Below the pieces are notes generated by a model. It saw only the letters and a list, made by a program, of their open reading frames with translations, was not told the DNA's origin and did no database searches. 64,000 nt of DNA, taken from contig JABSRU010000011.1 in the NCBI GenBank assembly GCA_013214965.1, forward strand, positions 46,988 through 110,987, written 5' to 3'. Positions 36,141-45,683 of the stretch are shown one piece after another. The DNA is from Gammaproteobacteria bacterium. Lineage in GTDB: Bacteria; Pseudomonadota; Gammaproteobacteria; Enterobacterales; Psychrobiaceae. The translations under genes were made by a program, and so were the position numbers. Numbering within the stretch: the stretch's first letter is position 1; each line of letters begins with the position of its first letter.

Positions 36141-37355
36141 TTACTCTTGATTTTTAATCATTCTATATACCTCTGGTATCAGCCACTTTTCAAGTGCAAT
36201 CCAACCATCTTCAACTTGCATCATGACCACAACTTGTACATCAGCTATCGGATCAAACCAGAATATTGTGCCGCCCATACCGGCCCAAAAAAAGGAGCCT
36301 TGATGACGAGTATCACCACTGGTTTCCTTAATGCCAATACCATAGCCGAATCCAACGCCTTGATAGATTCTAGGTAAAAAGTGAGTATCTAATCCTGTGG
36401 TTTTTGAGCTTAACATTTTTTCTACCAAATGCTCTGATAAAATAGATTTCCCATTAAACTGCCCTTTATTTTGCAACATAGTGACAAAGTTACTGTAATC
36501 TATTGTGGTTGAGACTAAGCCACCGCCACCAGACATCAACTCTGGCCGTTCAAGGTATTCACTGTCTTTTCCTTTTTCAGAAAACAGAATGTTTTCTCGT
36601 TTGAAAATAGATGCTTCTTCAAAGGAACCAACATCAAGTTCATACATGTCAACTAAACGATGTTGATCTCTTTTTGGCACATAGAAGCCCGTGTCTTTCA
36701 TATTCAGCGGAGTGAAGATATGCTGTTGTAAGTAATCATCTAGTCGCATACCTGATACGGCCTCAATTAAGGCACCTTGAATATCACTTGCAATACTGTA
36801 TTCAAACCTACTGCCTGGGGGGAATTTCAAATCGATGCCAGAAAGATCATCAACTAAATCGGTTAAAGTATTACTACGGCTTAAAGGATTGGCCAATAAA
36901 TAGCGGATATCTACCCAAGACTTTATTCCGCCGCCATAGCCGAAACCTGCGGTATGAGAGAGCAATTGATGTATGGTAACGATGTGATTTTCACCTTCAA
37001 ACTCAAATGGCTCAAAGCCAGGCAAGTACTTTCGTATATCATCCTCTAGTGACACTTTTCTTTGCTCAACTAATTGCAATAAAGCAACCGCTGTAATTGG
37101 CTTACTCATCGAATAAAGTCGAAAAATGGCATCTTTCTTCATTAGTTGAGCTTGTTCAACGTTAACTTTGCCATAAGCATCATAATGAATAATGTTATTG
37201 CCTTTTTTTATTAACACCACAGCCCCCGGCAATTGATGCTGCTTAATCATTGATGTAAAGCTATCTGTAAACTGATCGGATGCAATCGTTGATAAGGAAA
37301 GGAAATAAAGACTTAATATTGATTGACATAGATTTTTATTTATCATTGTGTTCAC
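36141..37355 (-). CDS. Exported serine hydrolase (class C beta-lactamase-like / esterase fold)
   Basis: A signal peptide (about 1-25) precedes a beta-lactamase-fold hydrolase. The SxxK motif is SMSK, a YSI follows in the second motif position, and HQGSFFWAGMGGT holds the third motif as HxG. The YxN asparagine of true class C lactamases is missing, which favours an esterase or D-amino-acid peptidase over a lactamase. The 404-residue length is normal. It leads an operon with a two-component system, which suggests that the system senses envelope or peptide signals. Confidence 0.87.
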   Translation of the reverse strand: MNTMINKNLCQSILSLYFLSLSTIASDQFTDSFTSMIKQHQLPGAVVLIKKGNNIIHYDAYGKVNVEQAQLMKKDAIFRLYSMSKPITAVALLQLVEQRKVSLEDDIRKYLPGFEPFEFEGENHIVTIHQLLSHTAGFGYGGGIKSWVDIRYLLANPLSRSNTLTDLVDDLSGIDLKFPPGSRFEYSIASDIQGALIEAVSGMRLDDYLQQHIFTPLNMKDTGFYVPKRDQHRLVDMYELDVGSFEEASIFKRENILFSEKGKDSEYLERPELMSGGGGLVSTTIDYSNFVTMLQNKGQFNGKSILSEHLVEKMLSSKTTGLDTHFLPRIYQGVGFGYGIGIKETSGDTRHQGSFFWAGMGGTIFWFDPIADVQVVVMMQVEDGWIALEKWLIPEVYRMIKNQE

Positions 37356-37561
37356 CTTTTATTTAATGATTAATAGCTTATAAAAGGTGATGTAAATCTA
37401 ATGTAAATTCAGCTAGCCTCGACTAAAAACGGCTTTACTTCATTAAATCAATAATAGACACTAACTTTTGTCGTAAAGGTTAGCGGATACTTACTTGGGT
37501 CATCTTATTTCTTGTTCCGTCACCGAAGCGTTTCGTTCAATTAACTCTAGGATATAGTTTT

Positions 37562-39241
37562 ATGAGAAAAAACACTTACATCGCTTTAACATTTGTTGGC
37601 TTCAGCATGTCAATATCAGCCACCGAAACCTTAATAGAACCACTGATGGTGACCATACCTGCTGGTGAGTTTTTAATGGGTAGTGACAGCGGCGGCACGA
37701 ATGAGTTACCCATTCACAACGTGAAAATTGAGACATTTAAACTGGCCAAGTACGAAGTGACGGTAAAGGAGTTTCGTCAGTTTGTGGCTGCAACAGGGTA
37801 CAAAACACCTCAAGAGTGTTATCACCAACCAACGGATAAGTGGCTTGGCAAAAAAATAAAAGGTTCTTGGGACAATAATGCTCTGACAAATAATGAGTTT
37901 CAACCCGTGGTATGTATCGGTGCCAATGCTGCTACGGCGTATGCTGGCTGGCTCTCCCAACAAACGGGAAAAGGATATCGCTTACCCACTGAAGCAGAAT
38001 GGGAATATAGCGCAAAGGCAGGCAGTAACACAAAATATCATCTTGGTGATATAACCCAAGATCCGCGGATATGTCAGTACGCTAATGTAAGAGATCAAAC
38101 AGCTGAACAACGTGCTCAACTCGATTTTGGTGCATCTTATCATGGTGCTAAAGGGGTCACTGAGTGTGATGATAAATCTGGTTATGCCAGTATTGTCGGT
38201 ATGTACCAACCCAACGCCTTTGGAGTATATGATTTAGTTGGCAATATTATTGAGTACGTTCAAGATTGTAAAAACGACAATTATAAAGGAGCACCCACCG
38301 ACGGTTCAGCATGGTTAACTGGTGATTGTGAACGTCGGGTTCTACGCGGTGGTTCCTGGCATTGGCACGAGTTTTCATCAAGTCAGAGATCAGCAATGCC
38401 ATTGAATTTTATCGGGGTAATCGAAGGGTTTAGATTGGCACAGGACATGGCAAAAAATGAGACCGATACTACATCTTACTCAACAATACAGTTTGAAAAA
38501 TCTCTTCTAAACGCTCAAAAAGAAGAACGTTTACGCCGAAAAAACATATTACCAAATCCAACAAAACCAACAGGATTAACACTAAAACAAGATAATATTA
38601 ATCGCAGTGTTAAATTATCTTGGCAAGCAAACACCGAATTAAACGTGACGGGATATAATGTCTATCGAAGTGTGAATTTTGGTGGCGTTTACAAAAAGAT
38701 AGCCACTGGCATTAATGCAACCGAGTTTTTCGACGAAACACCGCCTTCACATAAACATAGTTACGTCGTTACAGCCTGTAATCCCGATCGATTTAGTCAA
38801 TATAGTGAACTTGTAACCACAGTGGATGCTGTCAATAACATTTCAGATCCTATTCAAGCCGAATTTTACAATCTAATGGAAGGTGCCGTCGTTGGTGCTA
38901 TTAGGACCAAAGAAGAAAAGGGAGGCGGTTTAACCCTAACCGGTAAAGGAGGGATAAATAAAGACAGCTGGACTGAGTATCTGATAGCAGTGAAATCTGG
39001 TGGATTTTACGAATTAACCTATCGAATAGCTAGCCCCGACGGAAGTGATGGTTTTCAGTTGCTAATCGATAACAAGATCGAAGCGACAATAGCTGTGCCT
39101 GCAACGGGAGGCTTTAGGAAATGGAAAACAGCATCCGGTGGTAAAATTCATTTAAAAGCAGGTAAACACACACTTCGGATTAAATCAATTGCTGGTAGTT
39201 GGAAGCTAAATTGGTTTTCGTTTAAGGCGATTACCCGTTAA
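37562..39241 (+). CDS. Exported formylglycine-generating-enzyme-like protein with FN3 and carbohydrate-binding modules
   Basis: A signal peptide (about 1-20) precedes a SUMF1/FGE-type domain (about 25-300) with MVTIPAGEFLMGS, YRLPTEAEWEYSAK, NAFGVYDLVGNIIEYVQDC, VLRGGSW and GFRLAQ. Next are a fibronectin type III domain (about 335-425) and a C-terminal jelly-roll module (about 440-559) that resembles CBM6/CBM35. Similar FGE-fold proteins modify sulfatases or act as binding modules. No sulfatase gene lies in this window, so the substrate is not known. Convergent with the receptor gene at 39321. Confidence 0.83.
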   Translation: MRKNTYIALTFVGFSMSISATETLIEPLMVTIPAGEFLMGSDSGGTNELPIHNVKIETFKLAKYEVTVKEFRQFVAATGYKTPQECYHQPTDKWLGKKIKGSWDNNALTNNEFQPVVCIGANAATAYAGWLSQQTGKGYRLPTEAEWEYSAKAGSNTKYHLGDITQDPRICQYANVRDQTAEQRAQLDFGASYHGAKGVTECDDKSGYASIVGMYQPNAFGVYDLVGNIIEYVQDCKNDNYKGAPTDGSAWLTGDCERRVLRGGSWHWHEFSSSQRSAMPLNFIGVIEGFRLAQDMAKNETDTTSYSTIQFEKSLLNAQKEERLRRKNILPNPTKPTGLTLKQDNINRSVKLSWQANTELNVTGYNVYRSVNFGGVYKKIATGINATEFFDETPPSHKHSYVVTACNPDRFSQYSELVTTVDAVNNISDPIQAEFYNLMEGAVVGAIRTKEEKGGGLTLTGKGGINKDSWTEYLIAVKSGGFYELTYRIASPDGSDGFQLLIDNKIEATIAVPATGGFRKWKTASGGKIHLKAGKHTLRIKSIAGSWKLNWFSFKAITR

Positions 39242-39250
39242 GCCCCCTAA

Positions 39251-39313
39251 GGGGGTCAAGTCACTTTTCTAATGAGACTAATTTAAAGTCTTATAAGATC
39301 AGTGATTTGTCAC
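39251..39313 (+). repeat. GGTCAAGTCA repeat, copy 4 (long inverted form)
   Basis: GGTCAAGTCACTTTTCTAAT at the left arm and an imperfect complement at 39287-39313 form one long hairpin, with loop AATTTA. It lies between two convergent genes, and could serve as a bidirectional terminator as well as a repeat. Confidence 0.65.
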
Positions 39314-39320
39314 CATTTAC

Positions 39321-41180
39321 TTACCAGTGATAAGTCGCGCTGATCGTGTATTGCTCTCCGCGTCCTGGCGTGCCAGGTACTTCTTCAAAAGATTCATCCC
39401 AAAGATTATCAGCAGCAATCATAATATCGAGACCTTTAAACTGCAAAGGTGAAATGGTTAATGTAAGGTGAGTAAATAAGGCATCGTCATCACCATTTCG
39501 AAGCATATTATCTTGTTGTTTACGCCATTCATTATCAACACGAATTGTAACAATATCAGTAGGATGAAAGATAACACCTAAGGTTACCCGATGATCAGGG
39601 TAGTTTAATGCGTAAAAGCTCGCATCGATATCTGCAGTGCCATAATCTTCCGATTTCTTAAGGAAGGTATAGCTGGTGATGATTTCTGCGTTGTCTAAAC
39701 GCTTTATCGCCAGTATTTCTAATCCTAATGTCTCGATATCGACCGGATTGGCCGTACGAGCAGAGGTAGAGTTTAAGCTGTAAGTCCAATCGGTTAAGCC
39801 ATCATCTTGACGATGAAAAATGGCAGAATCAAGACGCCAGGTTTCGCGATCTAAGGCTAAGCCTAATTCGATATTTTTAGTGGTTTCTCGTCCAAGATTA
39901 TAATTACTTCTGAATAATCCACCTTTGTCGCTACCACCGATAGCCGTATAACCTGCAACTTGACTGGCCTCTGCATAAGATAGGTAGATAGTTTCAGAGC
40001 TATCATCGGCATTGATGGTGCTCCACGTTATATCACCAATCACTGAAACTTCGGAGTCGTCTCGGTTGGTATCGTCAAAGGCTGCGCCAAGGCGGATAAT
40101 TAACTGTTGATCATGTGCTAAATCCATTTGGACTTCAGGTAATACGCTGAGCTTGTAATAGTGACGAGAGGTAAAGTTCTTTTCAAGCGTGGTTGATTCA
40201 ATACGATCTGCCATAAACTGGGCTGAGTAATTGAATGCCAAAGAGTCCGTTTTGACATGACGACCAGACAACGCGATTGAGTTGACATCCGTTTGGTGAA
40301 AAGCTTCAAATATACTTGGCTTTTCACGAGAAAAAACATAATGGTCGTTGTTACGACGATAATAAGTGGAAATTTCAAATGTGCTGTCTTGTCCATAATG
40401 CTGTTGATGATTAAGGATCAACAGTCGTGTTTTAAGATCTTCAGTTTCATTGACATTAAATGGCGTGTACATATTTGGCCAGCCAAAGAACTTCTTGTGA
40501 GAACCAAAAAACAGATCGGTTTGTGATGATGGTCCGGCTAACTGAATACGAGCCGATGTTCGTTTAAAATCATGATCGCCATTATCTATCGTTCCGTCAC
40601 TTTCTGAACGAGAGTGTTCACCTTCAAAACCGATAGTCCAATCGTTAGAGCCTCCCAGCGCTATACTGACAGCACTGTGAACGCGTTGTAGATTAAAGTT
40701 ATTGTTACCTGCGCCAATTGAAACGCTGCCAGCTGTTTGTACTGGTTTCCAGTTGCGAGAAACAGTACCGACCGAGCTATTAACCCCGAGTAGGGCATTA
40801 TCTGCGCCAGTTAATATACTAGCGTTACTCAACATCTCTTGAGCGATAGGAATTTCCGCAACATAATGGCCAGTTTGTGGGTCAAATAATGTCGTGTTGC
40901 CGACTCTAAAACCAGTATTTTCGAAAATACCGCCACGAATACTTACATCGGCTTGAGCTTCCGCCATATTACGTGATTGTAGGTCAACTCGCGGATCAAA
41001 TTCTAGATTGGAAACTGGTGAACCAAAGGTTCCCACCGGTTTGTTATTCGCCGTCGCTGAGCCTTCAACCGTAATTTTTTCAATCTCAATATCGGCTTTA
41101 TTACTCTCATCGGCTAGTGATGAGAAAGTCGATATGCTAAATAACAAAGCAGGCAAGGCAATTTTTACAACTGGGATCAT
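39321..41180 (-). CDS. TonB-dependent outer-membrane receptor
   Basis: A signal peptide (about 1-23) is followed by a TonB box-like IEKITVEGS, a plug region (about 45-165, with ADVSIRGGIFENTGF) and a 22-strand-type barrel ending in ATYHW. The 619-residue length suits a compact receptor. The plug resembles the BtuB branch more than ferric-siderophore receptors. A Fur-like site 75-93 bases upstream of the ATG (41254-41272) argues for iron or heme regulation, so the ligand is unresolved. Confidence 0.88.
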   Translation of the reverse strand: MIPVVKIALPALLFSISTFSSLADESNKADIEIEKITVEGSATANNKPVGTFGSPVSNLEFDPRVDLQSRNMAEAQADVSIRGGIFENTGFRVGNTTLFDPQTGHYVAEIPIAQEMLSNASILTGADNALLGVNSSVGTVSRNWKPVQTAGSVSIGAGNNNFNLQRVHSAVSIALGGSNDWTIGFEGEHSRSESDGTIDNGDHDFKRTSARIQLAGPSSQTDLFFGSHKKFFGWPNMYTPFNVNETEDLKTRLLILNHQQHYGQDSTFEISTYYRRNNDHYVFSREKPSIFEAFHQTDVNSIALSGRHVKTDSLAFNYSAQFMADRIESTTLEKNFTSRHYYKLSVLPEVQMDLAHDQQLIIRLGAAFDDTNRDDSEVSVIGDITWSTINADDSSETIYLSYAEASQVAGYTAIGGSDKGGLFRSNYNLGRETTKNIELGLALDRETWRLDSAIFHRQDDGLTDWTYSLNSTSARTANPVDIETLGLEILAIKRLDNAEIITSYTFLKKSEDYGTADIDASFYALNYPDHRVTLGVIFHPTDIVTIRVDNEWRKQQDNMLRNGDDDALFTHLTLTISPLQFKGLDIMIAADNLWDESFEEVPGTPGRGEQYTISATYHW

Positions 41181-41253
41181 TTTAATGTTCTCTATTTACA
41201 CTGTTTAACTATCGGTATGTTAATCAGCATTGTATCTTAGCGGATAAAATATA

Positions 41254-41272
41254 GCACATGATAATCATTCGT
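41254..41272 (-). promoter_or_regulatory. Fur-like box upstream of the 39321-41180 receptor
   Basis: On the minus strand ACGAATGATTATCATGTGC matches about 13 of 19 positions of the Fur consensus (GATAATGATAATCATTATC). The central ATGATTATCAT dyad is complete. Confidence 0.6.
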
Positions 41273-41324
41273 ATTTGGTGGTTTTGTAAGAAAAAAAGCA
41301 ATGGGGTAAGTTAAAACAGTACTT

Positions 41325-41553
41325 AACCTGAACTCGGGATAAAGAGCTTTGTATCAATATGAGATATAAGATGTTTTAATTTTAAAGTGTGTAATTAAAA
41401 ACAAAACATCAGCTCGTGTGACCCCAGTGACGAGATTTAGGTGGGTATCAAGGCATTTTTACGAGCGAATAGCTGGCTATTTGGAATAAAAATAACGCCG
41501 ATAACCATTTAAATAGCGTTATTGGGTAAAGTTTCTTATCCCGAGCTCAGGTT
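41325..41553. mobile_element. Non-autonomous TIR element (MITE-like), copy 1
   Basis: The ends are 18-19-bp terminal inverted repeats: AACCTGAACTCGGGATAA at left and TTATCCCGAGCTCAGGTT at right, with one mismatch. Flanking ACTT on both sides suggests a 4-bp target duplication. There is no coding capacity. An almost identical copy in opposite orientation lies at 57168-57395. Confidence 0.85.
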
Positions 41554-41705
41554 ACTTAGTTATTACAGTGTTTTTAGTGGTCTATAACGCTTTTGACAAA
41601 CTTTACTGTCCGTACATTTACACTGTTAGGGTGTAAATGTGCGAAAATCAAATACGCATTTCTAATTTCGTTCCTAAATTTCAATACCTAATATGTCTGC
41701 CTGTT

Positions 41706-42250
41706 TCAGATATTCATTAAATTATTTGAAGTCACACTAATAGCGTATGGGGTTTGCTGTAAACTTCGGTTGGTCCAAATATCAATATTAGTATTGGCAG
41801 CGCTGATATAGCCATCCTCGGCGGTGCCATCTTTTAAATCATCCCCTTGTACGACAGCAGTCGCTAATGTGCCGATAACGGCAGAGTTATCTGTAATAAG
41901 CACATATTACTCTCGGAAAGCTGCTTAATCGCCAGCCCTGTACCCGTTAATAACTTAATGAATGCTTGGTCAATTGAGCCAGTAAAACTGAGTGTTTGAC
42001 AGGCTTTGTTATTGGTCAACCTGGCATCTGCACTAATAAAAAATGTCAGAATGTTTCGCAAATATATTAAGGCACTGGGCTAGATCACTGCTGGTTAGGC
42101 TGATCTTAACTTGCTTGTTGCTGTTTGAACAATTGGGTTGTTCGGCATAGCGTTGGCTACTAGATAATACAGTGGCGCAAGTAAAAGCGATGAGTGTTAA
42201 ACGTGTCTAAGTCCGCTAGTTTGGCGGGAGTACCGAAGCTGTTGTCCATG
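41706..42250 (-). pseudogene. TonB-dependent receptor N-terminal relic (STN domain and plug start)
   Basis: Across two frames the minus strand encodes an STN signalling domain and the start of a plug. First comes SLTSSDLAQCLNIFAKHSDI, then, after a frameshift near 42050, ISADARLTNNKACQTL and LLTGTGLAIKQL. After another near 41890 comes TAEDGYISAANTNIDIW and RSLQQTPYAISVTSNNLM before a stop at 41706. This parallels the STN of the intact receptor at 57545. About 500 barrel residues are missing. Confidence 0.78.
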
Positions 42251-42901
42251 ATTGATTAAGAATCGTTGATTATTTGCCGTGAGGGCGACTTGGCCACGCT
42301 GAACATGAGTGGTGGTTTTTTGAGCGGTTTTTCGGACGGTAAATTCTGTCCCCAAGGTTTCAATGATCACAGCTTGTTGCGCGAGAGAGGTGTGCATCAA
42401 AAACCGTCGACTGTCCGCCGCGCTGTTGGTAGTGATAGCGATTTCACCCTGCTACAAGGTTAATAGCCTGACGGTGTTGGTTTGATTGACATCGATGCAC
42501 TATTGCTGTGCTGAAATCGGCGTGAGCATACTGCCAGCGCCTGTTGATCCAAGGTGATAATTACCAGATGCACGTAACCGCAAAGGCTAAACTAAATAAT
42601 CCTTTTATCGCACCACGGCGACTGATGTTGCGATTGGTATTACTGCTGCTTGTTAACAGTGTTTGAGTCGCGACATGACTAGGCATTTGATGATTTATTG
42701 GTGAGAAAAACTGTTCGATCTGACAAATTTGTTGCCAGGTGCTTTGATGAGCTGGCGGGATTATCCAGCGCTTAAATGCTTGCTGTTGCTTAAGGCAATC
42801 GGGTTGTTTTTGAGGGTAATAAACCAATGCGCCGCTTGCTCTAATGCTACCTGCAGTGAAGGGCTTAGTTCTGATGGCTGAGGATCAATAGATGCCGTCA
42901 T
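42197..42901 (-). pseudogene. FecR-like anti-sigma factor, frameshifted
   Basis: The ATG at 42901 overlaps the stop of the fecI relic by four bases, as in fecIR operons. It encodes an N-terminal FecR domain (AAHWFITLKNNP, then in another frame QQQAFKRWI, STWQQICQIEQ and RRGAIKGLFSLA), and later the C-terminal part LGTEFTVRKTAQKTTTHVQR with RFLINHGQQLRYS. At least two frameshifts separate these, so no full product can be made. Confidence 0.75.
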
Positions 42902-43280
42902 AGCCTAGCGACTAAACTGGATAATTTCACTAACGCCTGCGCCATATAATTTTTGACGCTGCGCTCGCTTACGGCTAATCGCTGTGCAATTTCTTGGTAA
43001 GTAAGACCTTCAATTTACGCGTAAATAAACGTGTGAGCGACTTTTTCAGGCAACTGACACAGTATTATATTGACCTGATATAAGGTTTCAATGGCTGCAT
43101 GATACAGCGACAAATCACCACTTTGATCCGCTTGCAACAAGGCCAGTGATTGCAAATATGCTTGTTCAACCTGTTTTCGCCGCCCTTTAGCGATACGGGA
43201 TAAATAATTGCGGGTGTCTTTATTGGTATCAAAAGATCGCGGTTTGACCAGCAATTTGTAAACAACAACTATTGCCGCAT
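42898..43280 (-). pseudogene. FecI-like ECF sigma factor, truncated with nonsense codon
   Basis: The frame contains LLVKPRSFDTNKDTRNYLSR, RRKQVEQAYLQSLALL and LCQLPEKVAHTFIYA, then an in-frame TAA (near 43015). The region-4 sequence IEGLTYQEIAQRLAVSERSV and SVKNYMAQALVKL follows. The first 30 or so residues are lost at the boundary with the PepSY gene, and about six residues (LCIDLW region) are deleted. It is inactive as annotated. Confidence 0.78.
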
Positions 43281-43282
43281 GA

Positions 43283-44890
43283 TTAGTTGCTGACACGGGA
43301 TCTGCCAATTGATTGGGCTGCCATGTCGAGAGGATTACTTGGCTTATCATCTTCAACCGTAGCCTCAGTCGGTACCAATAATTTCGATGAAATTAACCAG
43401 CAACATAGCGCTAAGCTCAACAGGATGACTTCAATAATAATCACATCAAAATATCCGGCTTTGAGCATGGCAATAATACCAGATGACATCATTAACCAAT
43501 CTAAGATAGGGATCATGATTAATGCCAGCGCGGTAATTTTTAAGAAGATTGCTGAAAATTGTTGTTGCGCTTTAATCGCTAGTGACACCAGCAGGCTGGC
43601 ACCTAAACATGCAAAGAAAATTTGACCAATGACATCACTGCGATCCAATAAATCGGTCGGCAACACTCTGGCGCAAATAAAGCCAACAGCGGTGGCAAAA
43701 ACAGTGCCGATAAAGCCGCCCGTGGTCATGGCTTTAACCAGCTGTAAGCCAAATTCATTTTGCTTTTCACTGCGCAAGTTAGCCTTCTTTTGCAGCCACA
43801 TTAAGTTGCCAGTTAAGATGATATAGCAGGTACCAATCCCTAAAATAAAGAACAATATACGTAATGAATACCCTGCAAAATTACCAAAATGTAAATTGGC
43901 AATCACCGTTAGGCCACCGCGTAAATTATTATCATTATTGTTTTTAGTGAGATAAAGCTCGCGGCCGGAGGCAATGTGATATGTCACTTCTTTATTCGTT
44001 GAGAACTGGCTGTTGTCAAAACCGCTGAAGGTAACCGAGGCACTTTCATCGCCAAAATGGTCAATCGTCATTCGAGTGATATCCACTTCGCCTAATGACC
44101 GTTTCGCTGTTAATAACAGTCGATCTAAGCCTTGCATAGGCACGGCAATATTGGTTTCTTCAAGATGAATATCAACCACTCCAGCGGCTTTTAATAGCTT
44201 GCCTTGGTCGCCGCCATATAATGCAACAGCATAGGATATTTGATAAACAATTAATAAGTTAAATACTAAACCAGAAAAGGCATACATAATATGAAAAGGT
44301 AAGCCCATCACGCCAATTAAGTTGTGGGCATCGAGCCATTTATCTTTTTTACCATCTTTACGGTATTGAAAAAACTTACTGATTATTTTGCGCCAATGAA
44401 TGACAACACCACTGATTAGTGCGACAAAAAAGAATAAGGTCACGATACCAACAAAGTACAATCCCACTTCTGGAATGTGAAGATTGTAATGCAAGCGATA
44501 GAGAAAATTAGCCCACTCAAAACTGTCACCATCGCCAATTATCTTGCCATCGGCTGACACTAATAAATGTTGATCAAGGTGTTGGTCTGCTGCTATTTTT
44601 TGCTCAAAATACAGATTAATAATCGGTTCTTTAACACTGGGAAAAATAACTTTAAGCCCGCCTTCCATATCAACATCATATTTTTTGACGACTTTAGCTA
44701 CAATGTTATCGAGGCTAAATTGTTCAATGTCGCTGGTGACCGAAAAATGAGGGCTGCGTTCCCACGCGATAATATCGTCGCGAAACAAACTTAAAGAGCC
44801 AGCAAAAAAGATGATAAATAAAATAGTCGAAATAATCAGGCCAACCCAAGCGTGCGCATTGGTGAGGGCTTTTAGTGCATCGCGTTTCAT
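43283..44890 (-). CDS. PepSY-TM family membrane protein (iron-uptake associated)
   Basis: This 535-residue inner-membrane protein has four main membrane helix regions. An N-terminal ALTNAHAWVGLIISTILF, a large periplasmic PepSY portion, and WLDAHNLIGVMGLPFHIMYA near a conserved membrane segment place it in the PepSY_TM family. Members next to siderophore receptors are proposed to reduce or help release iron in the periplasm. The frame opens at 45031, but the ATG at 44890 begins the conserved sequence and overlaps the previous gene's stop by four bases. Its sister copy at 51404 is decayed. Confidence 0.85.
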   Translation of the reverse strand: MKRDALKALTNAHAWVGLIISTILFIIFFAGSLSLFRDDIIAWERSPHFSVTSDIEQFSLDNIVAKVVKKYDVDMEGGLKVIFPSVKEPIINLYFEQKIAADQHLDQHLLVSADGKIIGDGDSFEWANFLYRLHYNLHIPEVGLYFVGIVTLFFFVALISGVVIHWRKIISKFFQYRKDGKKDKWLDAHNLIGVMGLPFHIMYAFSGLVFNLLIVYQISYAVALYGGDQGKLLKAAGVVDIHLEETNIAVPMQGLDRLLLTAKRSLGEVDITRMTIDHFGDESASVTFSGFDNSQFSTNKEVTYHIASGRELYLTKNNNDNNLRGGLTVIANLHFGNFAGYSLRILFFILGIGTCYIILTGNLMWLQKKANLRSEKQNEFGLQLVKAMTTGGFIGTVFATAVGFICARVLPTDLLDRSDVIGQIFFACLGASLLVSLAIKAQQQFSAIFLKITALALIMIPILDWLMMSSGIIAMLKAGYFDVIIIEVILLSLALCCWLISSKLLVPTEATVEDDKPSNPLDMAAQSIGRSRVSN

Positions 44891-45150
44891 GAGTAATACC
44901 GTAGGGTGAGTAATAGAGCATTCAATAAAGCGGAAGGAGCAAGGGTTAGCGTGAGGGTTTGCCACGCTTTTTTCGAGCTGGTGAATGTGTACGCCCACAC
45001 CTGACAACTTGCCCAAATAGGAAATGCACACAGCAGTCCAATTAACAACATGGTTGCTTCTTTAATCGGCAACAGCAAATTGAGGTTTAACACCACGGAA
45101 ATAGACAGTAATAAACCCAATAGAAAACCAGCAAAAGTACGTGACCACAT
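44887..45150 (-). CDS. Small membrane protein, DUF3649-like
   Basis: This 87-residue protein has three hydrophobic segments (about 5-24, 33-52 and 63-85). Its order and overlap with PepSY (ATGA) match the DUF3649-PepSY arrangement of fec-type iron clusters, and the middle SCQVWAYTFTSSKKAWQTL recalls WIFSGVSAKQAWLGLL of the plus-strand paralogue at 51061. The role is unknown. Confidence 0.7.
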   Translation of the reverse strand: MWSRTFAGFLLGLLLSISVVLNLNLLLPIKEATMLLIGLLCAFPIWASCQVWAYTFTSSKKAWQTLTLTLAPSALLNALLLTLRYYS

Positions 45151-45476
45151 CAGACATTCACTCCTAGCCAGCCAAATAGAAGCGAAGTAAATGCAAACAC
45201 ACCAATTAAGCCACTGGTAAGGTATAAATATTGTTTTTTATAAGCAGCGATGAGGGTGACTAAGGGTAAAAAGCAACAGATTAATGATAATGCAGAGATC
45301 AGCGCCGAAACGGTGGGCAAATGCTGCAATAAGATGGCTAACATCAGCGCCATTAAGATTGCCGCAGTGATCTTGCTACTGAATGATGGCAACGATTTTT
45401 TGAAATATGTTTGCTTTGAACTTGACCCGTACAACAGACAACAGGCAAACCAGGCTGGAATAAAACTTAAAAACAT
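45150..45476 (-). CDS. Small membrane protein of the PepSY iron cluster
   Basis: This 108-residue protein has about three hydrophobic segments (about 2-18, 38-56 and 58-78, with another near 88-104). It is the first gene of a three-gene operon, with stop and next start sharing base 45150. In topology and position it may replace the DUF3325 protein of such clusters, but I see no convincing sequence match. A Fur-like site lies 28-46 bases upstream of the ATG. Confidence 0.65.
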   Translation of the reverse strand: MFLSFIPAWFACCLLYGSSSKQTYFKKSLPSFSSKITAAILMALMLAILLQHLPTVSALISALSLICCFLPLVTLIAAYKKQYLYLTSGLIGVFAFTSLLFGWLGVNV

Positions 45477-45503
45477 AATGCTCTTTATTTTGTAATTATC
45501 ACC

Positions 45504-45522
45504 GAATGATAATGGTTGTTAT
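45504..45522 (-). promoter_or_regulatory. Fur-like box upstream of the PepSY operon
   Basis: GAATGATAATGGTTGTTAT has the complete AATGATAAT half-site and an imperfect second half, about 12 of 19 positions. Its position just upstream of the operon start fits iron repression. Confidence 0.5.
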
Positions 45523-45640
45523 TCTTTTTAATAATACGGAAGGTGAGAGCTTTAAGCAATAGTTGGTCTTATGTTTTTTTACCTCGGTGATTCAAATAGA
45601 TAGCTGACTTTAAATATCTCACATAGTCATCATTTATATA

Positions 45641-45669
45641 CGGTATTAGATCTACTCTACCTAATACCG
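45641..45669. terminator. Stem-loop downstream of the TonB operon
   Basis: The perfect 9-bp stem CGGTATTAG/CTAATACCG (45641-45649 and 45661-45669) lies 15 bases past the TPR gene stop. The following minus-strand sequence lacks a T-run, so it may be a weak terminator or an mRNA-stabilising hairpin. Confidence 0.5.
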
Positions 45670-45683
45670 ATTTTGTCTGGACG

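Larger units (their letters stand above)
41181..41705. other. Non-coding stretch with Fur box and inverted-repeat element
   Basis: The 525 bases without a gene hold the Fur-like site (41254-41272), the 229-bp mobile element copy (41325-41553) and about 150 bases that precede the receptor relic. I see no further gene. Confidence 0.6.

Noticed and set aside
36141..37355. Serine hydrolase as a true class C beta-lactamase
   Set aside because: The YxN asparagine is missing (YSI), so antibiotic hydrolysis is not supported.
41706..43280. The separate short frames here as individual hypothetical genes
   Set aside because: Each is a piece of a known family (receptor STN/plug, FecR, FecI) in broken frames, so relics are the better reading.
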